64,000 nt of DNA from Synechococcus sp. RS9916 (GCF_000153825.1 NZ_DS022299.1:1204869-1268868), one strand, 5' to 3'; positions 26,873 through 36,405 are shown, counted from the stretch's first letter. Notes: generated by a model from the sequence alone, not told the origin. Numbers and translations: made by a program.

Positions 26873-28966
26873 GTGGAATTGCCGATCGATCATTTCCGAC
26901 TGCTGGGCGTCAGCCCCTCTGCCGAGGCGGAAACGATGCTGCGCACGCTGCAGCTGCGCATCGATCGGCCACCCAGCCAGGGCTTCACCCATGAAGCCCT
27001 GCAGCAGCGGGCTGAATTGCTGCGACTCTCAGCCGACTTACTCACCGATCCAGCGCGGCGGCGGGATTACGAGGCAGCCCTCCTAGATCTCGGCCAGGAG
27101 CATCCGGGCGAAACCGCCGGCCTCGACCTCTCATTCACCCGTGAACTTGCCGGGCTGATTCTGCTGTGGGAAGCGAGTGCACCGCACGAAGCATTCCAGC
27201 TGGCGCGCCAAGCGCTGCAGCCCCCTCAAGCACCCGCACTGGGGAGCAACCGTGAAGCTGATCTGGCCCTGCTCGCGGCCCTGGCCTGCCGCGATGCATC
27301 CCGCCAAGACCAGGAAAGCCGTCGATACGAATCCGCAGCCGGCCTGCTCACCGAAGGCATGCAACTGCTGCAGCGGGTCGGGAAGCTGGCCGATCAACGC
27401 CAGGCCATGGAACAGGAGCTCCAGCAACTGAGCCCCTACCGGGTGCTGGATCTGCTCAGCCGCGACCTCGCCGAGCAAGTGGCACGTCAACAGGGGCTCG
27501 AAATGCTCGATCAGCTGGTGACCGAGCGGGGCGGCCTTGAGGGCACCGCCTTCAGTGAGGACAGCGGTGGCTTGAGCCAAGGGGAATTTGAGCTGTTCTT
27601 CCAACAGATCCGTCGTTTCCTGACAGCCCAGGAGCAACTCGATCTCTATAAACGCTGGCAGCGCAGCGGTTCCAGCGATGCCGCGTTCCTTCAGGTGATG
27701 GCTCTCACCGCTGCAGGTTTCTCCCGGCGCAAACCTGAACGGCTGGACGAAGCCCGTCAGCAACTCAGCCAGCTCACCATCGACGGACTGGACCTGCTCC
27801 CCCTGCAGGGTTGCCTCGATCTGCTGCTGGGTGATGTGGACCGCGCCCAGAACCGCATGCTGGCGTCCGCGGACAACGATCTGCAGCAGTGGCTGCTCAA
27901 GCATCCGGGTGACGACCTAGCCGCCCTTTGCGACTACTGCAAGGCCTGGCTGAAACGGGATGTGCTGCCGGGCTTCCGCGATGTGGATGCGGAAGCGGTG
28001 GATCTCGAAGCCTGGTTCGCTGACCGCGATGTGCAGGCGTTCGTCGAGCGGCTGGAACGGATCGAAGGCCGTCAGCTGAGTCAATCCACCGACACAAGCC
28101 CGACCTCGGCCATGGGCGACGCACCGCTCCCGGCCTTCCCTCTCGATCCGAACGGCACCTTGCCACTACCGCTCACCGATGCTGCCCTTGGCTTTGCTGC
28201 AGACGGGACCACGGGGCCGGCACAACCAACCGAGGCCACAGACGACGATCACGACGCCGATGTGTCGCTGGGTTGGCGCGATCAGTTCGCCCGCCTGCCC
28301 CGGCCGCAGTGGTCCATGCCGGCGTTGACGCTGCCGCGCCTCGAGCCCGCCAACAAACCACTGATGGTGGGATCGGCCGTGTTCGCCGGTGTGGTGGTGC
28401 TAGTGGGCGCATTCAGCCTGGTGGGGCTGAAAGATGAGTCGCAATCCACAGCCGAACAAAGCGACAAGACCGAGCAGCCACAGACAACGCCCCAAACCTC
28501 CGCAACCCTGCAGCCTCCCCAAGCCACGCTGCAGCCGGAACACAACGACCGCCCAGACCGCTATGGGCTCAAGGTCACCGAACCGAGTTCCGCCCAACTT
28601 CAAGGCTTGTTGCAAACCTGGCTCAACCGAAAAGCTGCCGTACTGAGCGGGGGATCCCTCGCCAATGCCCGACTGGCCGATGTCGCCCGCTCAGGCCTTC
28701 TGGATCAAGTGGAGAACGAACGCACCCGTGATGCAGCCGCCGGCACCACGCAAAAGGTCGAAGCCTCCATCACCTCCATGGCTGTGGTGAGCAGCACGCC
28801 CGCACGCATCGAGCTCAGGGCCCAGGTGGCTTACCGCGACGAACGACTGAATGAGGCTGGCAAGGTGATCGAACGCACCGCAGCCACCACCTATCCGATC
28901 ACCTATGTGCTCGGACGGGATGCCGATCAATGGCGGCTCGCGGCCTACTGGCGCACCAAGGACTAA
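26873..28966 (+). CDS. ftn2: cell division protein Ftn2/ZipN (ARC6 homologue)
   Basis: Divisome organiser that ties FtsZ to the membrane in cyanobacteria and, as ARC6, in chloroplasts. A GTG at 26873 puts the conserved ELPIDHFRLLGV J-domain-like start at the N-terminus; an in-frame ATG at 26813 would add 20 unlikely residues. Order: J-like domain (about 1-70, with LSADLLTDPARRRDYEA), long helical region, Asp-rich linker, one membrane segment (LMVGSAVFAGVVVLVGAFSL, about residue 500), Gln/Thr/Pro-rich linker, and C-terminal DUF4101 domain ending QWRLAAYWRTKD. Confidence 0.88.
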   Translation: MELPIDHFRLLGVSPSAEAETMLRTLQLRIDRPPSQGFTHEALQQRAELLRLSADLLTDPARRRDYEAALLDLGQEHPGETAGLDLSFTRELAGLILLWEASAPHEAFQLARQALQPPQAPALGSNREADLALLAALACRDASRQDQESRRYESAAGLLTEGMQLLQRVGKLADQRQAMEQELQQLSPYRVLDLLSRDLAEQVARQQGLEMLDQLVTERGGLEGTAFSEDSGGLSQGEFELFFQQIRRFLTAQEQLDLYKRWQRSGSSDAAFLQVMALTAAGFSRRKPERLDEARQQLSQLTIDGLDLLPLQGCLDLLLGDVDRAQNRMLASADNDLQQWLLKHPGDDLAALCDYCKAWLKRDVLPGFRDVDAEAVDLEAWFADRDVQAFVERLERIEGRQLSQSTDTSPTSAMGDAPLPAFPLDPNGTLPLPLTDAALGFAADGTTGPAQPTEATDDDHDADVSLGWRDQFARLPRPQWSMPALTLPRLEPANKPLMVGSAVFAGVVVLVGAFSLVGLKDESQSTAEQSDKTEQPQTTPQTSATLQPPQATLQPEHNDRPDRYGLKVTEPSSAQLQGLLQTWLNRKAAVLSGGSLANARLADVARSGLLDQVENERTRDAAAGTTQKVEASITSMAVVSSTPARIELRAQVAYRDERLNEAGKVIERTAATTYPITYVLGRDADQWRLAAYWRTKD

Positions 28967-28982
28967 CGCCTGAAAGCGGTAT

Positions 28983-29009
28983 CGACGATCATGGCTTTTA
29001 CGATCGTCG
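28983..29009 (+). terminator. hairpin between ftn2 and ffh
   Basis: Stem CGACGATC (28983-28990) with GATCGTCG (29002-29009), 11 nt loop, followed by TTTC. It could end the ftn2 message or act in the ffh leader. The ffh ATG is 24 bp downstream. Confidence 0.5.
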
Positions 29010-29033
29010 TTTCACCATCCGCGGATCGTTTCC

Positions 29034-30533
29034 ATGTTCGACGAGCTGTCAGCCCGCTTTGAAGATGCGGTCAAAGGGCTGAAGGGTCAGGACAAGATCT
29101 CCGAAACCAACGTGGATGGCGCTCTGAAAGAAGTGCGCCGGGCCCTACTGGAGGCCGACGTCAGCCTTCCGGTGGTCAAGGACTTTGTCGCCGAGGTGCG
29201 CGAGAAAGCCGTAGGCGCGGAAGTGGTGCGGGGAGTCAGCCCGGATCAGAAGTTCATCCAGGTGGTGCACGAGCAACTGGTGGAGGTAATGGGGGGAGGC
29301 AACGCGCCTCTCGCCAAGGCCGACCAGGCCCCGACTGTGGTGCTGATGGCAGGCCTTCAGGGTGCGGGTAAGACCACGGCCACCGCCAAGCTGGGCCTCC
29401 ACCTCAAAGATCAGGGCCGCCGAGCGCTGATGGTGGGTGCTGACGTCTACCGCCCTGCCGCCATCGAGCAGCTGCGCACCCTGGGCGAGCAGATCGACGT
29501 GGAGGTGTTCAGCCTCGGCGCTGAAGCTAAACCGGAAGACATCGCCGCAGCGGGTCTGGCCAAAGCCAAGGAGGAAGGCTTCGACACCCTGCTGGTGGAC
29601 ACCGCCGGTCGCCTGCAGATCGACACCTCAATGATGGAGGAGATGGTGCGAATCCGCACCGCTGTGCAGCCCGATGAAGTGCTGCTGGTGGTGGATTCGA
29701 TGATCGGCCAGGAAGCAGCCGAACTCACCCGAGCCTTCCACGAACAGGTGGGCATCACCGGCGCTGTGCTCACGAAGCTCGACGGCGACTCCCGCGGTGG
29801 CGCTGCCCTTTCAATTCGCAAGGTGAGCGGTCAGCCGATCAAGTTCATGGGCACCGGCGAAAAGGTGGAAGCCCTGCAGCCGTTCCATCCCGAGCGAATG
29901 GCCAGCCGCATCCTCGGCATGGGCGACGTGCTCACCCTGGTGGAGAAGGCCCAGAAGGAGGTCGAACTCGCCGACGTCGAGAAGATGCAGAAAAAACTGC
30001 AGGAGGCCTCGTTTGACTTCTCCGACTTCCTGCAGCAGATGCGCCTGATCAAGCGCATGGGATCGCTGGGCGGGCTGATGAAAATGATCCCGGGCATGAA
30101 CAAGCTCGACGACGGCATGCTCAAGCAGGGCGAGCAGCAGCTCAAAAAGATTGAAGCGATGATCGGCTCGATGACGGCAGCCGAACGCACCCAGCCCGAA
30201 CTGCTGGCGGCCCAACCGTCCCGTCGTCGTCGCATCGCCGCCGGTTGCGGCTACCAGCCTGCCGATGTGGACAAGGTGCTGGCTGATTTCCAGAAGATGC
30301 GCGGCTTCATGCAGCAGATGACCCAGGGCGGTGGGATGCCGGGCATGCCCGGCATGGGCGGCTTCCCAGGCATGGGTGGTGGCATGCCCGGAATGGGGGG
30401 CGGCATGCCAGGCATGGGAATGCCCGGGATGGGGATGCCAGGCATGGGCGGCGGCGGCCGACCTGGCCGCGGTGGTGGGGCCCCTCGCCGTCAGCGCCCG
30501 GTCAAGAAGAAGAAGGGTTTCGGGGAGCTGTAA
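29034..30533 (+). CDS. ffh: signal recognition particle protein Ffh (SRP54)
   Basis: 499 aa GTPase that targets nascent membrane proteins with 4.5S RNA. N domain to about residue 90. G domain: GLQGAGKTTATAKLG (G1), DTAGRLQ, and TKLDGDSRGG. C-terminal Met-rich M domain with FLQQMRLIKRMGSLGG and MKMIPGM. Unusual: after the M domain, about residues 430-475 form a low-complexity tail of GMPGMGG-type repeats and then a basic end (RRQRPVKKKKGFGEL). rpsP follows at a 74 bp distance. Confidence 0.95.
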   Translation: MFDELSARFEDAVKGLKGQDKISETNVDGALKEVRRALLEADVSLPVVKDFVAEVREKAVGAEVVRGVSPDQKFIQVVHEQLVEVMGGGNAPLAKADQAPTVVLMAGLQGAGKTTATAKLGLHLKDQGRRALMVGADVYRPAAIEQLRTLGEQIDVEVFSLGAEAKPEDIAAAGLAKAKEEGFDTLLVDTAGRLQIDTSMMEEMVRIRTAVQPDEVLLVVDSMIGQEAAELTRAFHEQVGITGAVLTKLDGDSRGGAALSIRKVSGQPIKFMGTGEKVEALQPFHPERMASRILGMGDVLTLVEKAQKEVELADVEKMQKKLQEASFDFSDFLQQMRLIKRMGSLGGLMKMIPGMNKLDDGMLKQGEQQLKKIEAMIGSMTAAERTQPELLAAQPSRRRRIAAGCGYQPADVDKVLADFQKMRGFMQQMTQGGGMPGMPGMGGFPGMGGGMPGMGGGMPGMGMPGMGMPGMGGGGRPGRGGGAPRRQRPVKKKKGFGEL

Positions 30534-30607
30534 CCCCCGCAAGGTAAGCTGGTTGTTTGGCGCGAGATTTCGGTCCGCGTCGAGTTCCACTCACACGCAG
30601 CGCCACG

Positions 30608-31012
30608 ATGATCAAGCTCCGCCTGAAGCGGTTCGGTAAGAAGCGGGAAGCGAGCTTCCGCCTCGTGGCCTGCAACAGCACGTCGCGTCGCGATGGACGC
30701 CCCCTGCAGGAGCTGGGCTTCTACAACCCCCGCACCAAAGAAACCCGACTGGACGCAGAAGGCCTGCGTGAGCGCCTGAGCCAGGGTGCTCAGCCCACCG
30801 ATGCCGTGCGCTCCCTGCTCGAAAAGGGTGGTCTGCTCGAGAAAACCATCCGCCCCGCCGAGACCATCGGCAAGGCCAAGCAAGCTGCAGCGCGCGAAGC
30901 CGCCGTGAAGCAGGCCGCCAAGGAAGCTGCTGAAGCGAAGGCTGCTGCTGAAGCTGAAGCCAAGGCCGCTGCCGAGGCTCCCGCGGAAGACGGCGACTCC
31001 GCTGAGGCCTGA
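30608..31012 (+). CDS. rpsP: 30S ribosomal protein S16
   Basis: 134 aa from the ATG at 30608 ([20 protein letters not shown], the S16 signature). The S16 core ends near residue 85. The rest is an Ala/Glu/Lys-rich extension ([21 protein letters not shown]) seen as a tail in picocyanobacterial S16, predicted helical and disordered. phoH begins 8 bp after its stop. Confidence 0.96.
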   Translation: MIKLRLKRFGKKREASFRLVACNSTSRRDGRPLQELGFYNPRTKETRLDAEGLRERLSQGAQPTDAVRSLLEKGGLLEKTIRPAETIGKAKQAAAREAAVKQAAKEAAEAKAAAEAEAKAAAEAPAEDGDSAEA

Positions 31013-31020
31013 TCAACGTG

Positions 31021-32034
31021 ATGGCCGAGGCCAACGCTTCCGGCCGTTTCGTTTTCGATCTTCCCACCCCAGAATCGGCCCTCGCACTTGCGGGGCCCTC
31101 TGAACAGACCCTGCGTCAACTGGAAGCTCTCACGGGAACTTCGTTGGTGATGCGGGGTCTTCAACTGGAAATCAGTGGTCGACCGAGCCAGCTGGAACGC
31201 ACAGCAGCCGTTGTCGAGCTGCTCCGATCGCTCTGGCAGGAAGGAGAAACGGTCTCGCCAGTGGATCTGCAGGCAGCCCTCCAAGCTCTCGACACAGGCC
31301 GCAACCAGGACCATGCGGCGATGGGGCAGCAGGTGCTGGCCCGCAGTCAGCGCGGCAATCTGCTGCGCCCGCGCACCCTGCGCCAGAAAACCTATGTGGA
31401 GGCCATGGAACGCCATGACCTCACCTTTGCGCTCGGCCCTGCCGGGACAGGGAAAACCTTCCTGGCCACCGTGCTGGCGGTGCGCATGCTCACCGAACGC
31501 AAGGTGGAACGGCTGATTCTCACGCGGCCAGCCGTGGAAGCAGGCGAGCGACTTGGCTTTCTCCCCGGCGATTTGCAGCAAAAAGTGGATCCCTACCTGC
31601 GGCCGCTCTACGACGCACTACACAGCCTGCTGGGTCCGGAAAAAACCAGTGCCCTGTTGGAAAAAGGGGTAATCGAAGTGGCACCGCTGGCCTACATGCG
31701 GGGGCGCACCCTTTCGGAAGCGTTTGTGATCCTCGATGAAGCTCAGAACACCACTCCAGCGCAGATGCGCATGGTGCTCACCCGCCTGGGCGAGCGCTCT
31801 CGCATGGTGGTGACAGGCGACATCACCCAGGTGGATCTACCGGCCGGTCAACTGAGCGGATTGGTGGAGGCTGCCCAGGTGCTGGAGGGTGTGGAAGGTG
31901 TAGCGGTCTGCAAGCTCACCTCGGCCGATGTGGTGCGCCACCCCCTCGTGCAACGGGTGGTGGAGGCCTACGCCAAGCGCGATAAAGCCAATGGCGGGCC
32001 ACCATCGACAGCCCCGCGATCCCGCCGGACCTGA
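31021..32034 (+). CDS. phoH: PhoH-like P-loop ATPase
   Basis: 337 aa from the ATG at 31021, immediately after a possible GTG. An N-terminal KH-like region (EQTLRQLEALTGTSLVMRG) is followed by the PhoH domain: Walker A GPAGTGKTFLA near residue 140, LTRPAVEAGERLGFLPGDL, Walker B AFVILDEAQNTTP, and TGDITQVDLP. PhoH2-type proteins are linked to RNA metabolism, and a link to phosphate stress is not certain in cyanobacteria. Probably in the same transcript as ffh and rpsP. Confidence 0.9.
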   Translation: MAEANASGRFVFDLPTPESALALAGPSEQTLRQLEALTGTSLVMRGLQLEISGRPSQLERTAAVVELLRSLWQEGETVSPVDLQAALQALDTGRNQDHAAMGQQVLARSQRGNLLRPRTLRQKTYVEAMERHDLTFALGPAGTGKTFLATVLAVRMLTERKVERLILTRPAVEAGERLGFLPGDLQQKVDPYLRPLYDALHSLLGPEKTSALLEKGVIEVAPLAYMRGRTLSEAFVILDEAQNTTPAQMRMVLTRLGERSRMVVTGDITQVDLPAGQLSGLVEAAQVLEGVEGVAVCKLTSADVVRHPLVQRVVEAYAKRDKANGGPPSTAPRSRRT

Positions 32035-32137
32035 GCCGGTCCTGACAGGCCCAGGCCCTCGATGGGGAGATCCGCACCTGTGGGGTGACCACAACCTTGC
32101 CAAGGCTGCCAGAGTGCACCCAGTGATCTGGGGCGAC

Positions 32138-32872
32138 ATGCCAGCCAGCAGCAATTTCCAAGAGGCCATCCGCGAGGCGCAATCCAGCGCGCTTGTGGGG
32201 CCCAACGTGGTCAACAAAGCCCTGCCCTACGTGGGTGGCGGCATGGTTCTGACGGCCGCCGGCGTGCTGGGCGGTATGGAGACCATGGCCTCGATCGGCT
32301 ATTCCACCTTCAAAGGCCTGTCCCTGGTCGCGATCATTCCCTGGTTCATCCTGTTTTTTGTTGCCCAAAACGCGGCCAACAAGGCCAACAACGGCACTGC
32401 ACTGCCGCTGATGGCCACGTTCAGCCTGCTCACTGGCTTCACCCTGACTGGGCTGGTGGTTCAGGCCATCGCCGTTGCCGGCGCTGCGTCGATCGGCATC
32501 GCGGCCCTGGCGACGGGCCTCACCTTCGCGGTGGCCTCCGTGTTTGGTCGCCGCATGAGCGACAGCGTCGGACAGGCGCTCACCTCCGTCGTCAGCCTTG
32601 GTCTGATGGGCCTGATGCTGGCCATGGTTGGCATCTTCATCGGCAGCTTCTTCATTCCCGATCTCTACCAAGGCACCAACCTGTTCATCGCCGGCTTCGG
32701 CACCGTGTTGTTCGTGGGCATGGCATTCGTGGACTTCTACACGATGCCCCGCATGTATCGGGATGATCAGTACCTGGCAGGCGCCCTTGGCATGTACCTG
32801 ACCTACATCAACCTGTTCGTCTTCGTGTTGCGTCTGATCATTGCCCTTCAGGGCGGTGGCCGCCGCGACTGA
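32138..32872 (+). CDS. Bax inhibitor-1 (BI-1/YccA) family membrane protein
   Basis: 244 aa from the ATG at 32138; the upstream open frame is non-coding. Seven hydrophobic segments (for example YVGGGMVLTAAGVLGG, LVAIIPWFILFFVAQNAA and LMATFSLLTGFTLTGLVV). The C-terminal family signature is FYTMPRMYRDDQYLAGALGMYLTYINLFV. Family members act as pH-sensitive calcium leak channels or modulate membrane proteases; the role in cyanobacteria is unknown. Confidence 0.85.
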   Translation: MPASSNFQEAIREAQSSALVGPNVVNKALPYVGGGMVLTAAGVLGGMETMASIGYSTFKGLSLVAIIPWFILFFVAQNAANKANNGTALPLMATFSLLTGFTLTGLVVQAIAVAGAASIGIAALATGLTFAVASVFGRRMSDSVGQALTSVVSLGLMGLMLAMVGIFIGSFFIPDLYQGTNLFIAGFGTVLFVGMAFVDFYTMPRMYRDDQYLAGALGMYLTYINLFVFVLRLIIALQGGGRRD

Positions 32873-32905
32873 TCGCGACGGTTCCTATTCGATCCATCGT
32901 TTTCA

Positions 32906-32929
32906 CCCCGGCGAAAGCCGGGGTTTTTT
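32906..32929 (+). terminator. factor-independent terminator after the BI-1 gene
   Basis: Stem CCCCGGC (32906-32912) with GCCGGGG (32917-32923), GAAA tetraloop, six T. Confidence 0.93.
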
Positions 32930-32960
32930 GTGGCTGACCAACCGGATCGGATCCGGGCGA

Positions 32961-33473
32961 TCAATCAGCCACCGCTTCAATCGCCGCGTGGATTGCCGCT
33001 TTCTGATCAGCGTTGTAGCCCCAACGCTCCAGGAAACTCACATCCTCTCCACGGTTGTGGGCAGCCGCCTCCAACAGGGTCTCGAGGCGCTCCTTGACGC
33101 GTTGGGATTCAAGCTGGCGCAGCAGTTCAGTGCACCGCGTATTAACCCGCTCTGAGCCAGAGGCCTGGTCTTCATCACCATTGGCGCGGTGATGCACGGT
33201 CATGGCTGCACTCATGGCCAGGTTGCGAGCGGTCAGATCCACCACCTCTTCACCAGCCTCCTGCAGTTTGTGGATCAGCGCCTCCGGCAGCCGATCCATC
33301 AAGGCGCTGTCGCCGGCCAGGCTGACCACGAAAAAGCCCCGGGCTCCATCACGACTGGCTACCAGTTCTCCCACCCGATCGGCCATGACTTCATCGCTGA
33401 TCTCCTCGTCATCCCATTGCTTCAGCCATCCGGCCGCGATCTCCATCGCCTGCTGGAAACTGGGCTCAAGCAT
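32961..33473 (-). CDS. conserved hypothetical protein, 170 aa
   Basis: Acidic, largely helical protein starting MLEPSFQQAMEIAAGWLKQW (ATG at 33473; another ATG two codons earlier). Contains EEISDEVMADRVGELVASRDGARGFFVVSL and a C-terminal ERWGYNADQKAAIHAAIEAVAD. No catalytic motif or membrane segment is visible and I do not recognise a named domain. It is convergent with the BI-1 gene across its terminator and divergent from era. Confidence 0.75.
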   Translation of the reverse strand: MLEPSFQQAMEIAAGWLKQWDDEEISDEVMADRVGELVASRDGARGFFVVSLAGDSALMDRLPEALIHKLQEAGEEVVDLTARNLAMSAAMTVHHRANGDEDQASGSERVNTRCTELLRQLESQRVKERLETLLEAAAHNRGEDVSFLERWGYNADQKAAIHAAIEAVAD

Positions 33474-33540
33474 GGTCATCGGTCATTGCGGGCAGGGGGG
33501 TCTCAAGCCTATGGGCTGATGAGCTGAGAGGCTGGAGAGC

Positions 33541-34503
33541 ATGCACGGCGGCGGTGGGATGGTTGCAACGAAAGCCGATCAAGGCAGCACGTTCCGGTCG
33601 GGCTTCGTGGCGTTGATCGGCAGACCCAACGTCGGCAAATCAACCTTGGTCAACCAACTGGTGGGCGACAAGGTCGCGATCACTTCACCGGTGGCCCAAA
33701 CCACCCGTAATCGCCTGCGGGCCATCCTCACCACGGAAACAGCTCAGTTGATCCTGGTGGATACCCCAGGGATCCACAAACCGCATCACTTACTCGGGGA
33801 GCGCCTGGTGCAAAGCGCCCGAGCGGCGATCGGGGAAGTGGATCAAGTGCTGCTGCTGTTGGAGGGGTGTGAGCAGCCAGGCAAGGGTGACGCCTTCATC
33901 GTCAACCTGCTTCAGCAGCAGCGCCTGCCGGTGCAAGTCGTGCTGAACAAGTGGGATCGGGTGCCTGTGGAGACGCGGCCCGAAGCGGATGCGGCTTACC
34001 GGGAACTTCTCAGCACAACCAATTGGCCGCTGCACCACTGCAGCGCGCTCAGCGGCGAGGGCTGCCCAGATCTGGTGGAGGCCATCAGTGCCCAGATGCC
34101 CGAAGGGCCGCAGCTCTATCCACCCGACATGGTGAGCGATCAGCCCGAACGGTTGCTGATGGCAGAGCTCATCCGAGAGCAGGTGCTGACCCACACCCGC
34201 GAGGAAGTGCCCCACAGCGTGGCGGTGCAGATCGAACGGGTGGAAGACATGCCCGCCAAAGGACAAGGCAAGAGCCGCACGGCCGTGCTGGCCACGGTGC
34301 TGGTGGAACGCAAAAGCCAGAAGGGAATCCTGATCGGCAAAGGCGGCGCCATGCTCAAAACCATCGGCCAGGGGGCCCGCCTGCAGATGCAGACCCTGAT
34401 CGATGGACCGGTGTATCTAGAGCTGTTCGTCAAGGTGGTGCCCAACTGGCGCACCAGCGCCGCCAAGCTGAATGAGCTGGGCTACAGCGACGATCGAATG
34501 TGA
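33541..34503 (+). CDS. era: GTPase Era
   Basis: 320 aa. Ribosome-assembly GTPase that binds the 16S rRNA 3' end. Seen: G1 GRPNVGKSTLVNQL, G3 DTPGIH, G4 NKWD, and the C-terminal KH domain with LIGKGGAMLKTIGQGARLQMQ. The first ATG at 33541 is used; a second is six codons later (MVATKADQG). Its stop overlaps the start of the next gene by one base. Confidence 0.95.
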   Translation: MHGGGGMVATKADQGSTFRSGFVALIGRPNVGKSTLVNQLVGDKVAITSPVAQTTRNRLRAILTTETAQLILVDTPGIHKPHHLLGERLVQSARAAIGEVDQVLLLLEGCEQPGKGDAFIVNLLQQQRLPVQVVLNKWDRVPVETRPEADAAYRELLSTTNWPLHHCSALSGEGCPDLVEAISAQMPEGPQLYPPDMVSDQPERLLMAELIREQVLTHTREEVPHSVAVQIERVEDMPAKGQGKSRTAVLATVLVERKSQKGILIGKGGAMLKTIGQGARLQMQTLIDGPVYLELFVKVVPNWRTSAAKLNELGYSDDRM

Positions 34504-34982
34504 TGAAGGGTCCTGCAGCATCAGCGCTGATTGCACTGTTGGCCTGGGGAATCGTCACCCCCAAGGCTGGCCATGGGCAGGCCAAAGTCAGCGGCTGTGT
34601 GTTTGCGCTGGCCCGCGCTGGCGAGCAGATCCAAGCCACAGGAGCTGTGGTCTCCAACGTGAGGCGCGGTGAGGAGGCGTCCACCAACAACCCCTTCCCC
34701 TTCAAGGGGGATGTGGCCTTCACCCTGGGCTCCCGCGGCGCCGCAGAAGCCGCCAACCAGAAGTCCAATGCAGTGATGACCAGTCCTCAATTGCAATCAG
34801 CGATTGCAGGCCAGATTTTCAAAGCCTGTTCCGATGTGGTCACAGTGCGCTTCAACTTCAGCGGCACCGATTGGCAAACAGTGCTGTTTCGAGGGGCCGA
34901 TGGGCGCGTGATTCGTGGCACCTGTGTGGATGCCGTGCGCGGAAGCGGCTGGCCGCTCTGGGGGTATTACCGCTGCCTTTAA
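34503..34982 (+). CDS. exported hypothetical protein
   Basis: 159 aa with a signal peptide (about residues 1-26, ALIALLAWGIVTPKAGHGQA). The mature part has four cysteines (SGCVFALA, KACSD, GTCVD, YRCL), which suits disulfide formation in the periplasm. The C-terminus repeats a DGRVIRGTCVDAVRGSGWPLWG pattern region. No known family recognised. Start codon overlaps the era stop (TGATG), so translation is coupled. Confidence 0.7.
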   Translation: MKGPAASALIALLAWGIVTPKAGHGQAKVSGCVFALARAGEQIQATGAVVSNVRRGEEASTNNPFPFKGDVAFTLGSRGAAEAANQKSNAVMTSPQLQSAIAGQIFKACSDVVTVRFNFSGTDWQTVLFRGADGRVIRGTCVDAVRGSGWPLWGYYRCL

Positions 34983-35257
34983 TCCGGCGGTGAAACGGCC
35001 AACTCCATGGCCAACACCTGCAGGCTTTCGAGCCGTTCCAACGTTTGTTGTGCCTGCGTGAGCATGGCCCGGCCGTGAGGTGCACAGGCAGCCACCAGCG
35101 ATGCCCCTTCTGAGGCTTCGATTCGCACCCGCTCGATGCACTGCACAATCCGTTCCCTTGGATTGGTCTGCCAAGGCTCAGTGGCCTGGGCGAGGGCAGG
35201 GTTGACCACGGCCTTCAGCAACACGGTCAATGCCTGATCCACTCGTTCGGCCGTCAT
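34979..35257 (-). CDS. conserved hypothetical protein, 92 aa
   Basis: From the ATG at 35257; an upstream extension of the frame lacks coding character. Starts MTAERVDQALTVLLKAVVNPA and has a helical, heptad-like C-terminus (QAQQTLERLESLQVLAMELA). No recognised domain. Convergent with the exported protein, with a 4 bp overlap of the stops. Confidence 0.65.
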   Translation of the reverse strand: MTAERVDQALTVLLKAVVNPALAQATEPWQTNPRERIVQCIERVRIEASEGASLVAACAPHGRAMLTQAQQTLERLESLQVLAMELAVSPPD

Positions 35258-35347
35258 TGATGCCAACACCAGCCCGCGACACCTGCGCAGTCTGGCGAAG
35301 CCCACTTGCTGTTTCGGCGTTACGTTGCAATCAGCGGCGGCCGGGCG

Positions 35348-35770
35348 ATGCAACGATCAGAGCTGCGCCAAACCCTGCGCCAACTTCCGGCCAGGGTGGA
35401 GCAGAGCCTGCCAACGACTCGCAAGTTCTACATCCTGATTGCAGTGGCATTCGGGTGTGTGGGCTATCTGGCCGGCGTTTCCTTGCTGGGCCGCTTCAGC
35501 CCTGCTCCGATCAACCTGGAAGAACCGGTGCTGCCCCCAGTGGAAGGGGGCGCCAACCCGGTGCTACCGGACACCCGTCCCACCCAGGTGCCAACGGATT
35601 CAGGCATCAAACCGGAGACACCCCCAGCACCAGACCAGCCCGCACCAGAGCTTCAACCCTCGGCCGTGCCGGATCGATCAGCCTTCACCGCAGCTGAAAA
35701 CTGCCGAATCTGGAAACGCACCTTCCCAGAAGCCGCGGCCAAACTGAAGCCAGGGGATGCCTGTTATTGA
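35348..35770 (+). CDS. single-pass membrane protein with Pro-rich linker
   Basis: 140 aa from the ATG at 35348. Cytoplasmic basic N-terminus (MQRSELRQTLRQLPARVEQ), one membrane segment (FYILIAVAFGCVGYLAGVSLLG, about residues 28-48), then a long Pro/Glu-rich extracytoplasmic stretch and a short conserved-looking end (AENCRIWKRTFPEAAAKLKPGDACY) with two cysteines. Function unknown. Confidence 0.65.
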   Translation: MQRSELRQTLRQLPARVEQSLPTTRKFYILIAVAFGCVGYLAGVSLLGRFSPAPINLEEPVLPPVEGGANPVLPDTRPTQVPTDSGIKPETPPAPDQPAPELQPSAVPDRSAFTAAENCRIWKRTFPEAAAKLKPGDACY

Positions 35771-35895
35771 GTCACTGCCAGGGGACCTGGGATGCCCCCT
35801 CCTGAAGCGTGGATCATCCATGGGGTCATGGGTTGTGCGTCCCAATTCCGCAAGCACAGCCCCGTGATGACGGAGAGGCTGAGAGAATCCCTCCC

Positions 35896-36405
35896 ATGAC
35901 CGACGCCTCCACCACCGCCTCCGCCAACCCGGTGACTGAGTTGCCCTTTCCGCCCTCAAGCCTGCAGGAGTTTCTGCAGCTCTGCGATGGCCGCTGGATG
36001 AGCCTGCGCAGCACCTTTGCGCTGGATGGCTCCGACGACTGGCACAACAGCACGCGGGGTGAGGTGACGATGCAGCATCAGTCCTGCGCCGCAGGATCCG
36101 AGCAATTGGTGGTCGGCGATGGCCAAGGCAAGACCCTGAGCAGCCTTAGCTTCGCCGCTGATGGCGGGCTGCAGCGCCAAGGCGAAGGCTCACAGGCAGG
36201 GGCGGATGGCCGTTGGGAGCTGCGGGAGGGCGGCTGCCTGGAACTGAGCATCCCCAGCGGCGATGGTGCCGTGGTGCTGGAGCGCATCTGGTTCACCAAG
36301 GCGAATCTGCGCCTGCGCAGCACCACCCTGGTGGACCGCGATGGCACACCGCAGCAGGCCAATTTCTGCTCCGAAATCCGCCGGGTCTCCGCCCCCAGCA
36401 CCTGA
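35896..36405 (+). CDS. CpcS/CpeS-family phycobiliprotein chromophore lyase
   Basis: 169 aa from the ATG at 35896. The family attaches phycocyanobilin or phycoerythrobilin to cysteines of phycobiliproteins. Seen: SLQEFLQLCDGRWMSLRST at the start of the lipocalin-like barrel and the signature ERIWFTKANLRLRSTTLV followed by NFCSEIRRV at the end. Which bilin and which subunit (CpcS, CpeS or CpeU type) cannot be told from context, because it stands outside the rod gene cluster, 6 bp before trmD. Confidence 0.85.
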   Translation: MTDASTTASANPVTELPFPPSSLQEFLQLCDGRWMSLRSTFALDGSDDWHNSTRGEVTMQHQSCAAGSEQLVVGDGQGKTLSSLSFAADGGLQRQGEGSQAGADGRWELREGGCLELSIPSGDGAVVLERIWFTKANLRLRSTTLVDRDGTPQQANFCSEIRRVSAPST

